From Shinisaurus crocodilurus (taxonomy: Eukaryota; Chordata; Lepidosauria; Squamata; Shinisauridae), in the NCBI GenBank assembly GCA_021292165.1, contig CM037876.1:117929379-117993378 (forward strand): a stretch of DNA of 64,000 nt. The letters run 5' to 3'. Below the pieces are notes generated by a model. That model was not told the origin of the DNA. It did no database searches and was given only the letters and a program-made list of their open reading frames with translations. Made by a program: the position numbers and the translations under genes. This document shows, in pieces, positions 10,696 through 21,650 of this stretch. Position 1 is the stretch's first letter, and each line of letters starts with the position of its first letter.

Positions 10696-11640
10696 TGTGA
10701 AGGAAAGAGCCTTTGGGGGTTCCTACATGTACACACACACACACACACACACACGCCTCCTCATGTGTAAATCAAGTAAGGCCAGTTGGGGGCTGGGAGG
10801 AGGCGAAAGGTACATAAAGCATAGGATGGGGCATGGCGCCTGAAAGGCGGAGACCCGGCTTTCAAATGTAAATGTAGTTCAGACCCAGTAAGTCAGGAGT
10901 CCCCTTCCCCCTGCCTGGCCAGGTGAAGTGCATCGTGATTGGCTAAGAGGCAGCAGAGCTACAGGGAGGAGGGGAGGGGGGGAAAGGTATATTTCCCAAA
11001 GCGTGGGTTTTGGTCTTTGTCTGTCTTTGGGTCACCGCATGGTTGCTGTTAGAGCAATGGTGGCAGGCCAAGCAGAGGTCCGAGCCTTCGGGAGGAGGCC
11101 TCTGGATTAGACCCCAGGTAGCTCCTGGTTAAATTAGCTGAATGAGGGCTCTAGTAAAGGCAAGCCTTGTGGGAGTTTACCCATCTCGCACCTTCGGGTA
11201 GGTGTGGTAATTCTCCATTGGGCGGCAAGGCTGTGCTGGATCTAACCCTGGAAGGAAGAGGACTGACCCTCAGGTAACAAGTGTGCCTGAGAGATATTAA
11301 GAACCAGGTTTTGTTATTTTGCAGCTCTATTACTGTGTGCCAAAGCGTCTCTCTCTCTCTTTTGTGTGTTTCCCTCATTTCCCACCTTTTGTTGTAAAAT
11401 GCTACCAGAATAAACCTTTTCTTGGTTTTACCCCACATGGGTGTTGTAGTTGCTCTGTGGCTTCAGTATCTAAATCCAGGTTACAGAATTAAAGGCGAGC
11501 CCCTGAACAGAGATTCAAGTAGGGTTGCAAGGAGCTGAGGCTTGGCAATCTGGTACCTTGAGATCTCTGGGGGTCTTGGTTCCTTTGGGGTAGGTAAGGG
11601 TGGGGTGGAGGCGGGCCAACCAGCCCCCCCTTCCTCCACA
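10696..11640 (+). mobile_element. Solo LTR, 5-bp target duplication AATAT
   Basis: TGTGAAGGAAAGAGCC...CTTCCTCCACA ends are bounded by a perfect AATAT duplication (10691-10695, 11641-11645). AATAAA lies at 11409-11414 in the plus orientation, and a CCAAT-type motif on minus (ATTGGCTAAGAGG) is near 10939. Its 5' end resembles the minus-strand starts of the other four LTRs, so this copy is a distant relative in the opposite orientation. A (CA)n tract lies at 10731-10754. There is no internal region. Confidence 0.8.
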
Positions 11641-11790
11641 AATATGTTGTAGTAGTCTTGTGATATTCCTAATTTCTATTCTCATGTTAAGTCTATTGCT
11701 TTAGAAGTTCAAAGTAATAAACCACTACATCTCCATTTGGGGGATTTTGTACTTCAATGTTCCTCCTCAATCTGTTTTTTCTTGCTCACC

Positions 11791-11825
<35 letters not shown>
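11791..11825. repeat. (CA)n microsatellite
   Basis: Uninterrupted CA dinucleotides run for about 17 units. The flanks are unremarkable AT-rich sequence. Confidence 0.95.
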
Positions 11826-11826
<1 letters not shown>

Positions 11827-12544
11827 GCTCCACCCCAAGCTCCTCACTCCCCCACCATGCATTCACACATTTCCTGTACTGAGAAACTGCACTTCATTTG
11901 GGTTCATTTCTTTCATCTGATAGAGCTTAAAGCTCAAAACTCCCTGGGACTTCTCTGTGAATGAGTCGAGTCTCCTGCCATTTCCACTTGTAAATCTGTT
12001 TACTGAGGCTCTCTCCAGTCCTGATGCCTTTGTCCATTGGCCATAAATTTCTCTCCTTTGCCATTTTGACTTATATGGGCATACGCTTTTTGTTTGTTTT
12101 TAAAGAGTCAGATGAAGAATCCTTTACTTTTCTGGGTTTGGCTTTTGATTTGTAATTTAGTGGCATTGATAAGGAACAGGCAAAGGAAAAATATAAAAGC
12201 CGCTTTTCTCATATCATCACACAAATTATTAACATCCTCTGCACATTATTAACGTCCTCTTCTTGTCCTTCATGAACAGCTTATGTGCTGTAGCGTCATG
12301 ATGATGCATATTTCCTGGCAGAATGAAAGGGGGTGGTCAGAGCAGGATTTATTGTGAACCTCAATAAATACAATATTTATTGTAGCCTCACAGCAGCTGG
12401 TTATTTTGGTACTGATGTTCCAAGACTATCCAGCAACCAGAAATCCTTGGATCAAAGATGGCAAGAGGAGGAAGAAGAACAAATCAGCGTGGTCCACTAA
12501 TGTTTCAGGGGTTTCTAACGGACGCTTTAATATAATTGGAATGT
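11826..12544. other. Intergenic stretch without recognised features
   Basis: No gene or transposon end was recognised. A short local duplication (CTGCACATTATTAACGTCCTC, echoed by CACAAATTATTAACATCCTC) occurs near 12220-12262. Confidence 0.4.
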
Positions 12545-12660
12545 TCTAATGGTGGTGGTTGCCAGTCAACTGCAGATACTCTTGAATGAAACTAATTATC
12601 TGGATCCATTTCAATCAGGCTTCATGAATAGTTTTGAATAGCAACTGCCTTGGTCACCCT
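12545..12660 (+). pseudogene. L2/CR1-clade LINE reverse transcriptase fragment
   Basis: Translation around 12553-12650 gives NETNYLDPFQSGF, matching the conserved region before the catalytic domain of L2 and CR1-clade reverse transcriptases. The frame is then lost. It is a small relic, possibly of the L2 family seen at 15600-16645. Confidence 0.65.
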
Positions 12661-13587
12661 GTGGGATGACCATTGCCCTGTCTGAAATACCTGGCTCTGA
12701 TGGAGTACTTCCTCAGAGCCAAGCACTGGCCGAGCTCCTGGGACATCTCTCCTTCGGAGCAGAGGTGGCTAAACAGGGGACCAGGAGGGTGTCCTGGGAG
12801 ATTGCCTGTAGCACAGGCGATCTCATTGGACATTTCTCCAGCCAGGCAATGCCTGGCTCTGAGGAAGGACCCCCTCAAAGCCAGGCATTTGAGTCTGGGC
12901 GGCTTTCTGAAGAGCTGCACCATCCACTTTTGTGGCGGATACAGCTCTCCAGGAAGCCCACCCACCCTCTGGCTCACTCTGAGAGGGTTGTTAGAGCATG
13001 CCAGAGGGTGAGTGGCTGCTCTGGAGAGCCCCACCAGCTGCTCTCCTGCAGCTACTGCATTTGTTGCAGTAGGCAAGCAAGGCCGGTGAGACTCTGGAGA
13101 ACCTGCTAGTGCCGCCACTGCGCTACAGCAATGCAGCAGCAGGGATCCCTCCTGGTGGGTGTAGGAAGAGTGTGCAGTTGCCGCTTCTCCTGCTCCACCA
13201 CCTGAGGCGCAGCATGGCTAAGAGCAACTTGGCGGGGGGCTATACTGGAAAGTATGTGCTATGGCCCCAATCCAAATTGCACTCCCAGCAACCTCAGACC
13301 TCCCATGTCAGGTGTGGTTTGGTTCTGACTTTTTAGGAATTAAGTATCCATTTTCCCAAGTCTGGAGGACGGACCAGGCCTGGCAACAGACTTCTGAATT
13401 TCACAGAGTAAAAATCAGAGTAGGCTGTAGCTAGAAAAGTACATAAGTGGATGTAAACCTAAGTGGGGAAATCTTATAAGCTTTCCTATATGTCAGCAAC
13501 CTATAATTCCTTTAATGGAACAATCGGGGCTTTACAGTGACATGGCTGGCCTTTGTCTAAAAAAATGTTATGCAAGTAGCAGTCTTC
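12661..13587. other. GC-rich stretch with inverted repeats, no supported gene
   Basis: Three overlapping frames of 112-154 codons are open on both strands at 12654-13118, which shows that stop-codon scarcity is a base-composition effect. Inverted repeats are visible: CTCTCCAGGAAGCCCACCC near 12946 pairs imperfectly with GGGTGAGTGGCTGCTCTGGA near 13006. It may be a non-autonomous DNA element, but no termini were confirmed. Confidence 0.4.
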
Positions 13588-14770
13588 AGGGAATGCTGTG
13601 GACATTATATACCTGGACTTCAGCAAAGCTTTCGACAAAGTGCCTCATGATATCCTGATTAGTAAGCTAGCTAAGAGTGGGCTAGATGGAACAACTATCA
13701 GGTGGATCCACAATTGGCTAAAGAATCGGACTCAAAGAGTGCTTATCAATGGTTCCTTCTCAAACTGGGGAGAGGTAACGAGCGGGGTACCACAGGGCTC
13801 GGTCCTGGGCCCAGTGCTCTTCAACATTTTTATTAATGACTTGGATGAGGAGGTACAGGGAATGCTTATCAAATTTGCAGATGACACAAAGTTGGGTGGA
13901 ACAGCTAATACTCTGGAAGACAGAAACAAAATTCAAAGTGACCTCGATAGGCTGGAGCGCTGGGCCGAAAACAACAGAATGAAATTTAACAGGGATAAAT
14001 GCCAAGTGCTGCACCTAGGGAGAGGAAACCAAATGCAGAGTTACAGAATGGGGGACACTTGGCTCAACAATACTACAAGTGAGAAGGATCTTGGAATTGT
14101 GGTAGATCACAAACTGAATATGAGCCAGCAATGCGACGTGGCTGCAAAGAAGGCAAATGCAATTTTGGGCTGTATTAATAGAAGTATAGCTTCCAAATCG
14201 CGGGAAGTGATAATTCCCCTTTACTCGGCACTGGTTAGGCCTCATCTTGAGTACTGCGTCCAGTTCTGGGCACCTCACTTTAAGAAGGACATAGACAAAC
14301 TGGAGAGGGTTCAGAGGAGGGCAACAAGGATGATAAAGGGACTGGAAACAAGGCCCTATGAGGAGAGACTGAAAGAACTGGGCATGTTTAGCCTTCAGAA
14401 GAGGAGACTGAGGGGAGATATGATCGCACTCTTCCAGTATTTGAAGGGATGTCACACAGAGGAGGGCAAAGATCTCTTCTCGTTCATCCCAGTTTGCAGG
14501 ACACGGAATAATGGGCTCAAGTTACAGGAACCTAGATTCCACCTAAACATCAGGAAAAATTTCCTGACTGTCAGAGCAATAAGACAATGGAATCAACTAC
14601 CTAGGGAGGTGGTGGGCTCTCCCAGTCTGGAGGCATTCAAGGTGCGGCTGGACAGACATCTGTCAGAGATGCTTTGACCTGGATTCCTGCATTGAGCAGG
14701 GGGTTGGACTCGATGGCCTTGTAGGCCCCTTCCAACTCTACTTTTCTATGATTCTATGATTCTATGATTC
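13588..14770 (+). mobile_element. 5'-truncated CR1 LINE with open reverse transcriptase frame
   Basis: A 359-codon open frame (13598-14677) encodes the second half of a CR1 ORF2: DFSKAFD (7-13), GVPQGS (63-68) and catalytic FADD (93-96), then the CR1 C-terminal region. The frame begins at an internal GTG; the true element start is lost by 5' truncation near 13588. The 3' end carries GGGTTGGACTCGATGGCCTT and an (ATTCTATG)n tail, as CR1 does. Known role: target-primed reverse transcription. The frame is uninterrupted, so the insertion is fairly young, but it cannot be autonomous without its 5' half. Confidence 0.95.
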
Positions 14771-15600
14771 AGTGTTGTTTTCTTGTCCCCCAATGCATCT
14801 GATCTTTAGATAGGTCCCAGTTATTGGGCTTATGCTGCCAGCTGTTTCTGTGCACTAAATGATGTCTGTAAAACATCTCCAAGCTGGCCACTGTGGGAAC
14901 AGAAGGCTTGTCTGATCCAGCACATATTTTCCCATGTGCCCTGCTTTACAGAGAACAGGCCTAACTGAAGGTGTCTTCCATTTGAGGGATGTTCAACTCC
15001 AAGTCTACTTTAAAGATAAAGAACCATAATAAGGGAGAGCAGCAGGGGCCTCAAAGTCCATCAAGAGCTTCTGGAAAGCAGATTGAATAAGTCACCAGGG
15101 GAAGATCCACATTACACTGTATATTGTCAAGTTAGCAGAACGGTACTGCTATATTCACATTCCACAGTCTCCTCACAGGGCACACTCTCGTTAAATGTAC
15201 TGCAGTCATCCTGGTTTGCCACTCCACACCTAACTCCGTGGCAGTAGAACTGGGCATTGCCTTGAACAGGGTTTTGGTTTTTGGTTTTTTTGGCTTCGTC
15301 ATCTCTGTGCAGGTGCCAACGAGCGCAGAAGCGCAGGAGTGATCTTTTTAAAAAGAAAGAAAAAGCTCTTCTGGCCCCTCAGAAAGAAGAAGGAGAAGGC
15401 TGCTGCTGCGGCTGCCACCACCCTCCCACGGGGTCAAGGTGAAACCAGCAGGGTCACTGCGCCACGCCCCTCCACCCAAATGCAATTTCCCAAAGCAGTG
15501 TTTTTCCCATTCTAAGTTCCCGAGCACAAGGCTCCTGTTAAATCAATGTGATCCACTTGGGAGTCAGGGCATTGGAGAGAATGTGATTTAATTCTGAGCA
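14771..15600. other. Intergenic stretch between two LINEs
   Basis: No gene was recognised. A poly(T)-flanked TTTTTGG run (15268-15292) and a GC-rich part near 15380-15470 are present. No transposon ends were identified. Confidence 0.4.
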
Positions 15601-16596
15601 GACATCATCAGGAGGTTTGGGGTGCGATGTCATCAGTATGCAGATGACACGCAGCTCTACCTCTGTTTCAAGTCCTCACCGAGGTTGGCCGTTGAGACCC
15701 TGTCTAAGTGCCTGGAGTCAGTGGCTGGCTGGATGGGAAGGAACATGCTGAAACTGAACCCCGACAAGACCGAGGTACTTCTGGTGGGGGACAAGGGGAG
15801 GTTAGGGGATGTTGACCTGGTGCTGAATGGGGTACATTTACCCCTGAAGGACCAGGTCCGCAGCTTGGGGGTCATTCTAGACTCCCAGCTGTCCATGGAG
15901 GCTCAGGTGTCAGCTGTGAGCCGGGCAGCGCTGTATCAACTCCATCTGATACAGCAGCTGCGCCCCTACCTTCCTAATCATCTGCTCCCACCAGTGGTCC
16001 ATGCCTTGGTCTCCTCTTGCCTAGACTACTGTAATGCGCTCTACATGGGGTTACCCTTGAAGACGGTTCGGAAGCTACAGCTGGTACAGAACGTGGCGGC
16101 TCGCCTGGTTAAAGGCAGCCGCCGCCGGGACCACATCACGCCAGTGCTCAAGGAGCTGCACTGGCTACCAGTTGCTTGCCGAGCCGAATTCAAGGTGTTG
16201 GTTTTGACCTTTAAAACCCTATACGGCTCCGGTCCAGTCTATCTCAAGGAGCGTCTCCAGCAACACCAAGTGGGCCGCTCAACAAGATCTGCCACAGACG
16301 GCCTTCTCCTTGTCCCTCCAGCCAGAGCAGCTAGACTGGTGGGGACGAGGAAGAGGGCCTTTTCTGTGGCGGCCCCCGTACTGTGGAACTCTCTCCCGAG
16401 TGACCTCCGCCATGCCCCCTCTCTGCTGAGCTTCCACTATTCATTAGAAACCTGGCTTTTCAGGCAGGAATATGGGGTGGGTTAAGATTTTTTTTTTAAA
16501 AAAAAGTATAATGTTTTAATTGTATTTTATCTTGTTTTTAGCCTATGTACATCACCCAGGGTGGCTGGTTGCCGGCCAGATGGGCGATTAATAAAT

Positions 16597-16642
<46 letters not shown>

Positions 16643-16645
16643 GTC
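15601..16645 (+). mobile_element. 5'-truncated L2 LINE with open C-terminal frame
   Basis: A 287-codon frame (15622-16485) starts inside the reverse transcriptase at HQYADD (catalytic YADD, residues 6-9). It continues with SRLDYCNALY-like SSCLDYCNALYMGLP and the ELHWLPV segment typical of L2 elements. The 3' UTR ends in GCCAGATGGGCGATTAATAA followed by (TAA)n up to about 16640. It is truncated at the 5' end, so it lacks the endonuclease and most of the polymerase domain. A copy of just this 3' tail is embedded in the hAT element at 20170-20240. Confidence 0.95.
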
Positions 16646-17329
16646 TTCTGACATAGTTCTGACCTTAGGAAGCTACTGCTGCAGTCCTTCCTCTGGCACT
16701 CTTAAACCTGCCATAATAAGCATTCTTTAACTGGAATTGAGCAAGCCTTCTTTCCTATTGTGCTCAGGTCCAGGCACATCACAGCCAGATGAAATGATGA
16801 CAGTAGGAATTAATAAACAGTTTTACTTCCCCAAATTCATTGCTGGATTTACTGAGTTGCCATGGACAAGCAAATGTTTATCCGGAACACTCTGAGTTAT
16901 GAATCATCAAAAAAATGTTTCAGTCCAACGGAGCCTAAACACATTCTTTCAGTGCAACCCTCAGGATTATAAAAATAAACTTTGCAGCAAAGGGAAGAGA
17001 TAGGACAGATACTCAGCAGCCAAAAATTAGTGTTGTAAAGTGTTGCTTACGCTGCAAAAAGCAGGGTACTAAATTTAGCACAATCTGAAAATGGGGCACT
17101 AATCAAGACAGGACACAAGACACATTGGTGTGGCATCTACTGGAGCAGATCATGCCAAAATTAACTGGTGTGGAAATATCTTTTGTGCGGACTTTAAAAA
17201 GCCATGCAAAATCAGCTGCTTCTTAAAGCTTTTCTCTAATTGTTGCAACACTGTTCATGGGTGCAAAACCGGCACTCTTTTGGAAGCAACTTTTTCCTCA
17301 GGGAATAATCAACATTAGGAACATATATA
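16646..17329. other. Intergenic stretch without recognised features
   Basis: AT-rich sequence with no recognised gene or transposon end. Confidence 0.4.
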
Positions 17330-17497
17330 GGAACATGGGAAGCTGCCTTATACTGAGTTAGTCCATTGGTCTATCTAGCCCAGTATTGTCAACACTGACT
17401 GGCAGCAACTCTCCAGGGTTTCAGGCAACGGTATTTCCAGACCTACCTGGAGGATTAAACCTGGGACCTTCTGCATGCAAAGTGGGTGCTCTACGAG
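17330..17497 (-). mobile_element. tRNA-derived SINE, minus strand
   Basis: It runs from GGAACATGGGAAGCTGCCTT on the left to CCTTCTGCATGCAAAGTGGG and GCTCTACGAGCA on the right. On the minus strand it starts with a tRNA-like head whose B box reads GGTTTAATCC. It is the uninterrupted relative of the SINE at 9826-10378. Confidence 0.8.
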
Positions 17498-18532
17498 CAC
17501 ATGATGTGTCATCATGATTCCTATCATCAGTATATGTGATGCTCCACTTGGGCCAAGGTAGTGCATTCCAATCTACCTTGTTTTGTAACCCCTTGTTTAT
17601 AAAGGTCACTGTGGGACATGCACTGCAATAGGAATAAACCACAGAAGCCTGCACTGCCTTTAAAGCACATGAGAGCGTGGTTTTTGGTTTTTTAATCTTA
17701 CAGGTCTGCAGCACACTGCAAATCCAAAGCATGTCCTAAAAGAAGGATCTTGTGTTTAGGTTTGTGCCATTTTTTGTACTTGCCTGATTACTTATAATAA
17801 GGTGGTTAAATTTCTGTTCCCTCGGAGTACTGCTGGCTCATTGCTTAAGACAGAAAAGGAGACCTGCCCAAAATGGCCTTGGTCACCAAATGTGAATGAA
17901 CATGAGCAAACCTGTAATGGCTACTTATTAACATCCAGGAGGTAGGTATGAATCAGACCAGATTCCATTATTTACAAATCTTGTGAATTGCTTTTGTATG
18001 ATCCTTGGCACTGAAATTATGTCAGCCAACATCTGTTATGTTGGCTTTTCACTAATCAACAAGACAGTGAAAGAAAATAAAAAAGGTGGCATGATCTCAA
18101 CTCCAGAAAATTCAGTGAAAAATCCAACTGTATTCCTTTATCATTGGAGGTGAGATTGAAGGCTTCAAGGACCACCTTTCTTGGTTGGAGCACCCATGCT
18201 CTGGAACTCTCTTCCTAGTATTGTTACACCATTTTCTTTCCAGAACTTCTGCAGATGGCCAACTGAGCCATTCCCTTTAGTCTTTTAATGATTTTACTGT
18301 ATTCTATTCTTTCATTTTTATGTTAAGTAGTATTGTTTTGCTGGTTGTTAAGCTGGTTGTTTTGTTTTTATTTTGCCTTTGTTTTCATGTTAGCATTATA
18401 ACAATGTTGTTATGAGTTTGGGGTTGGTCTAAGTGTTCTTTCAGGTGTCTCTCATAGCCATGCACCTCTGATTGCAAAGAAATTCAGGATCCTTTCCAGC
18501 TCTGTAATCCTTGACTCTAAGATTTCTGTGAC
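17498..18532. other. Intergenic stretch without recognised features
   Basis: Mostly AT-rich DNA. A piece near 18170-18300 (GGAGCACCCATGCTCTGGAAC, CTCTTCCTAG) vaguely resembles L2 C-terminal coding sequence, but no frame is maintained. Confidence 0.35.
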
Positions 18533-18697
18533 TGGGTTCTCACGACACACTAAGCCATTGTGGCTTCGAAGCCATAGTGGCTTAGCATGTTGTCCAAAGC
18601 CAGAACACACACAGCTACGAAGCCACCCTGGGAAGCCATGGCTTGTTCTAGGGTTTGCTTAATCCTCCATGACTTGCCATATCGTCCGAACCCAGAC
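18533..18697. mobile_element. Short MITE with inverted ends
   Basis: Ends read TGGGTTCTCACGACACACTA and, inverted, TGGGTTCGGACGATATGGCA. An internal palindrome (TGTGGCTTCGAAGCCATAGT) is obvious. No convincing target duplication was found. A related piece lies at 21713-21818. Confidence 0.5.
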
Positions 18698-19289
18698 AAC
18701 GTGACCCATGGGGGGGGGGCAAACCTCACAACAAGCAAGCTGCTTGGCAAGAGTGGCACAATCCCTGTGCTGCTCTTGCCAGGTGCCTCCTGGTGAGTGC
18801 TGATGACAGCCACCCGCAAAGTGCGGATAGCTGCCATCAGCTTTCCCACCACCGTGCATCGCCCACTCCAGACCTGAATGGGCCTTGCAAACTCAGTGTA
18901 TGGAGGAGGGGAGGAGGCGCGTTCTCCTGGGCCTCCTCTGGGCGAGACCCAGGGGAATGCACCCTCTTTGCTCGGTGTGCTGTCCACTGAGCGGCTGCTG
19001 TGCCAAGCAAAGGCGGGAGATGAGCTGCCTTGTGCTGGGCTTCCTCTCGAGGAAGCCCAGCACATGGCGGCTCGTTCCTTCCCCTTGCTTGTGCTGCCGC
19101 CACTCAGCTGAATGGCAGCTGTGCCAAGCAAATGGAGGAAGCCCATCACAAGGTGGCTCATTCCTGCCACTGCCGGGGAGCCTCTGACAGCTGCTCAAAA
19201 GTGCCGCTTGGGCACTTTTTGGCAGCAGTCATCCCCGCTCTGCTCCCTTCAGTGCTCCAGCAGTGTCCCCTGGGATACCAAATAGATTT
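18698..19289. repeat. GC-rich composite repeat
   Basis: This stretch shares words with 31160-32180 (for example CTCTGACAGCT...GTGCC...TTGGGCACT and CTTGGCAAGAG...GCTCTTGCC). It is probably a related non-autonomous DNA element. Long frames are open on both strands because stops are scarce, so none is a supported gene. Confidence 0.4.
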
Positions 19290-19516
19290 TTTTTAAAAAT
19301 AAAAAAATAAATTTGCAATCCCTTAAGCAGAACAGAACCATATCTTCAGAAGATTGTCCAGGGAGGGTTCTTAGTAAAGGGAGAATCAGCCCCACTCTGT
19401 AGTCCCCGTACAAGTTACAGTACAGAAGAACATGATCAGCAGACTCTGTTACTCCAGTTTCACACAGATGTTCCTTAATCGGGATCTTGTTAAATTGTCC
19501 GCTTAACAGTGTAGAG

Positions 19517-20457
19517 CAGTGATGGCGAACCTATGGCACAGGTGCCACAGCTGGCACCCAGGGACCTCTCTATGGGCACTCGAGCCATTGGTCACCAGAT
19601 CGCGAAAAGACCATCCCCTTCTGCAAAACACTAATGATTTTGTTCTTTCTCAGTGTGGAACAGAATGATTTTATTCTAAAATTCCTGTTACAGAATTCTT
19701 TTCTACATCGTTATCACATTTAAAAGATTTTGAAGAATGATGCACAGTGCATGGCTTGAATGTAAAGCCCTAACAGTTGACCTGAGTGCTGCAAGTGTTG
19801 CTCTCTAACTAACGGAGAATGAGCCAAGGTTTGACAAATTATCAGCATGCATGCAATAGCAAAAATCACATTAGTAATTGTGCAAAAGCATGCCCAATGC
19901 AAACTTTTACCTAATGCAGTGTTTGCAGTCCAAGACATAAAGTGTTTAAAATGTGTTGAGCATGTTTAGTTTTCTTGTTTATCTTGCTCATCCTAGTACA
20001 GGTTGACTTTTACTTTTACTAATCCGACACCTGTAGAAGCAGGGAATAAAGCTTGCCCCATACAATTTCAGTCTGGCATATAATCATAAGTTAAGAATCC
20101 CTTATCCAAAAATACATGTGCCTAATTATTTAAAAAGTTTGTATAAATTCCCTTCAGGCTATGTGTACAATGTAGTAGGGTGGCCAGTTGCCAGCCAGAT
20201 GGGCGATTAATAAATGTAAATAATAAATAAATAATAATACTACAACAAAAAACTGTTTGTATCATTGAAAGCTCTGTTATTGTGTTTTTCTTTTATGACA
20301 AAAGATGTTAATTAGTTCGGACAACTGTATGAGTTGTTTTTTCTAAAACTAAAACCTCGGTATTCAGGTTTAATTGCAGTATTGGCACTTTGAAATAAAT
20401 AAGTTGGTTTTGTATTGCAGTTTGGGCACTCGGGCTCAAAAAGGTTCACCATCACTG
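19517..20457. mobile_element. Non-autonomous hAT element, TSD GTGTAGAG
   Basis: Ends CAGTGATGGCGAACCTATGG and, inverted, CAGTGATGGTGAACC are flanked by a perfect 8-bp duplication GTGTAGAG (19509-19516, 20458-20465), diagnostic of hAT transposition. No transposase frame is visible. It sits in the R4-like LINE, whose reading continues across it. An L2 3' tail (20170-20240) lies inside it. Confidence 0.92.
20170..20245 (+). repeat. L2 3' tail fragment inside the hAT element
   Basis: GGGTGGCCAGTTGCCAGCC, AGATGGGCGATTAATAAATG and an (AAT)n tail match the 3' end of the L2 LINE at 15601-16645. It is a nested, extremely truncated L2 insertion. Confidence 0.8.
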
Positions 20458-21387
20458 GTGTAGAGGGCAACACATTGAAGCAAGCAAGCATAAAAGCTTT
20501 CCTGTATTTAGGAACAGTTAGTTTATACAGATATGAAGCTCTAACAATCCCATATTTTGGATTGCTTAAGAATAAGGGGGAACAAGATTTATCAGCCGCA
20601 GTTCTCAAATATTGCAGATCTAAATCTTTAAATCCCTGTTTAACAGAGAGCTGTGTCTTCCTTAAGCCATAGTTGCCCAGAACCTCAGGAGAAAAACCCA
20701 GCTTAAAAATCCTCTTCTCCATTTCCTTAACCCACTGACTGATAAAAAGGGCCTGACTGAGAGCAACAAGTGGATATAGCTGTGAGGAGCTGCAGAGAAA
20801 TGCAGACGAAGCCACCATTTCAGGGCATTTATCCAAGCCTGGCAATCAACTGATCGAATACCCACTTCCAAATAGATAGCTGCCTTCCCCACACAGGGAG
20901 GCAGCCCCAGAATCTTCCTAAGGAAACTAGATCGAACTCTTTCCACCTGAGAGTTAAACCCAGAAATGAGAAATCCAAATTGGAATGCCAAATATAAGTT
21001 GGGCCAAAGTCTTGGCTTGATAAACTTGGATAGCTAAAAGGAAAACCTTGAGATGGCCTGTTGGCTAAGATTAGCTGAATTAATTGCCTGCTCCCACTTC
21101 CATTGTTCAGACCAGGAACAAGTACTCTGCATTTGGATACCTAGATATCTTATATGGGGGACTTGCTCTATGTTGTTGCCATTTAAGGTCCATTTATATC
21201 TCTTTCAGGCTTTGGTGAACTCCAAAACCTTGGATTTATTATAGTTAATGATCAAACTGTTCTTGGAACAATACGCCCCCAAAGCAGCTAATAAATGATT
21301 TAGACCTACCGTATTCTAGACAATGAAAGCAACATGGCATCATCAGCATACAACAATGGATGGACTTTACCTGTAGATAATTTAGAG

Positions 21388-21523
21388 CAGGGCTCTCCAA
21401 CCTTGCGTCCCCAGATGTTGCTGACCTACAGCTCCCAGCATGCCCAGCCAGCATGGTTAATGGCAAGGGATTCTGGGAGCTCTAGTCCAGCAACATCTGG
21501 GGACCCAAGGTTGGAGAGCCCTG
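21388..21523. mobile_element. Foldback hAT MITE, TSD ATTTAGAG
   Basis: Starts CAGGGCTCTCCAACCTTG and ends with the inverse (CCAAGGTTGGAGAGCCCTG), flanked by a perfect ATTTAGAG duplication (21380-21387, 21524-21531). The two halves are inverted repeats of each other along most of the element. It lies in the R4-like LINE just before the YADD codons. Confidence 0.92.
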
Positions 21524-21650
21524 ATTTAGAGGCTTGAGACTCAACCTCATAAAGATGAGGAGTCAGATCATTCAGAAATAGGTTGAAAAGTAAGGGGGCC
21601 AAAATACAGCCTTGTCTAATAGCCCTAGTAACAGAAATTGGGGTTGACAC

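Larger units (their letters stand above)
19290..21650 (-). mobile_element. R4/Dong-like LINE remnant broken by two hAT elements
   Basis: On the minus strand the pieces give RQGCILAPLLFNLFLNDL (about 21570-21625) and catalytic YADD (21339-21350). They continue with RYLGIQM, SFLRKILGLP and YLEVGIRS (20870-20950), RKAFMLACFNVLPS (20480-20540), and, beyond the hAT element, SGQFNKIPIKEHLC and ADHVLLYCNLY (19400-19500). That order matches the reverse transcriptase and C-terminal region of R4/Dong-type LINEs, from family knowledge. Several frameshifts and stops make it dead. Two DNA transposons lie inside it: 21388-21523 and 19517-20457. An RTE-like assignment remains possible. Confidence 0.75.

Noticed and set aside
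6532..11640. LTRs at 8657 and 10696 as a proviral pair
   Set aside because: They are in opposite orientation and have separate duplications.
12654..13118. Overlapping 112-154-codon frames on both strands
   Set aside because: No recognisable domain, and simultaneous openness on both strands shows low stop density in GC-rich repeat DNA.
17330..17497. A functional tRNA gene at the tRNA-like SINE heads
   Set aside because: The sequences are diverged from any intact tRNA cloverleaf and are followed by SINE bodies.
18550..19198. 206-codon minus frame and several overlapping frames
   Set aside because: They lie in a GC-rich composite repeat, have no motif and share words with the repeat at 31160-32180.
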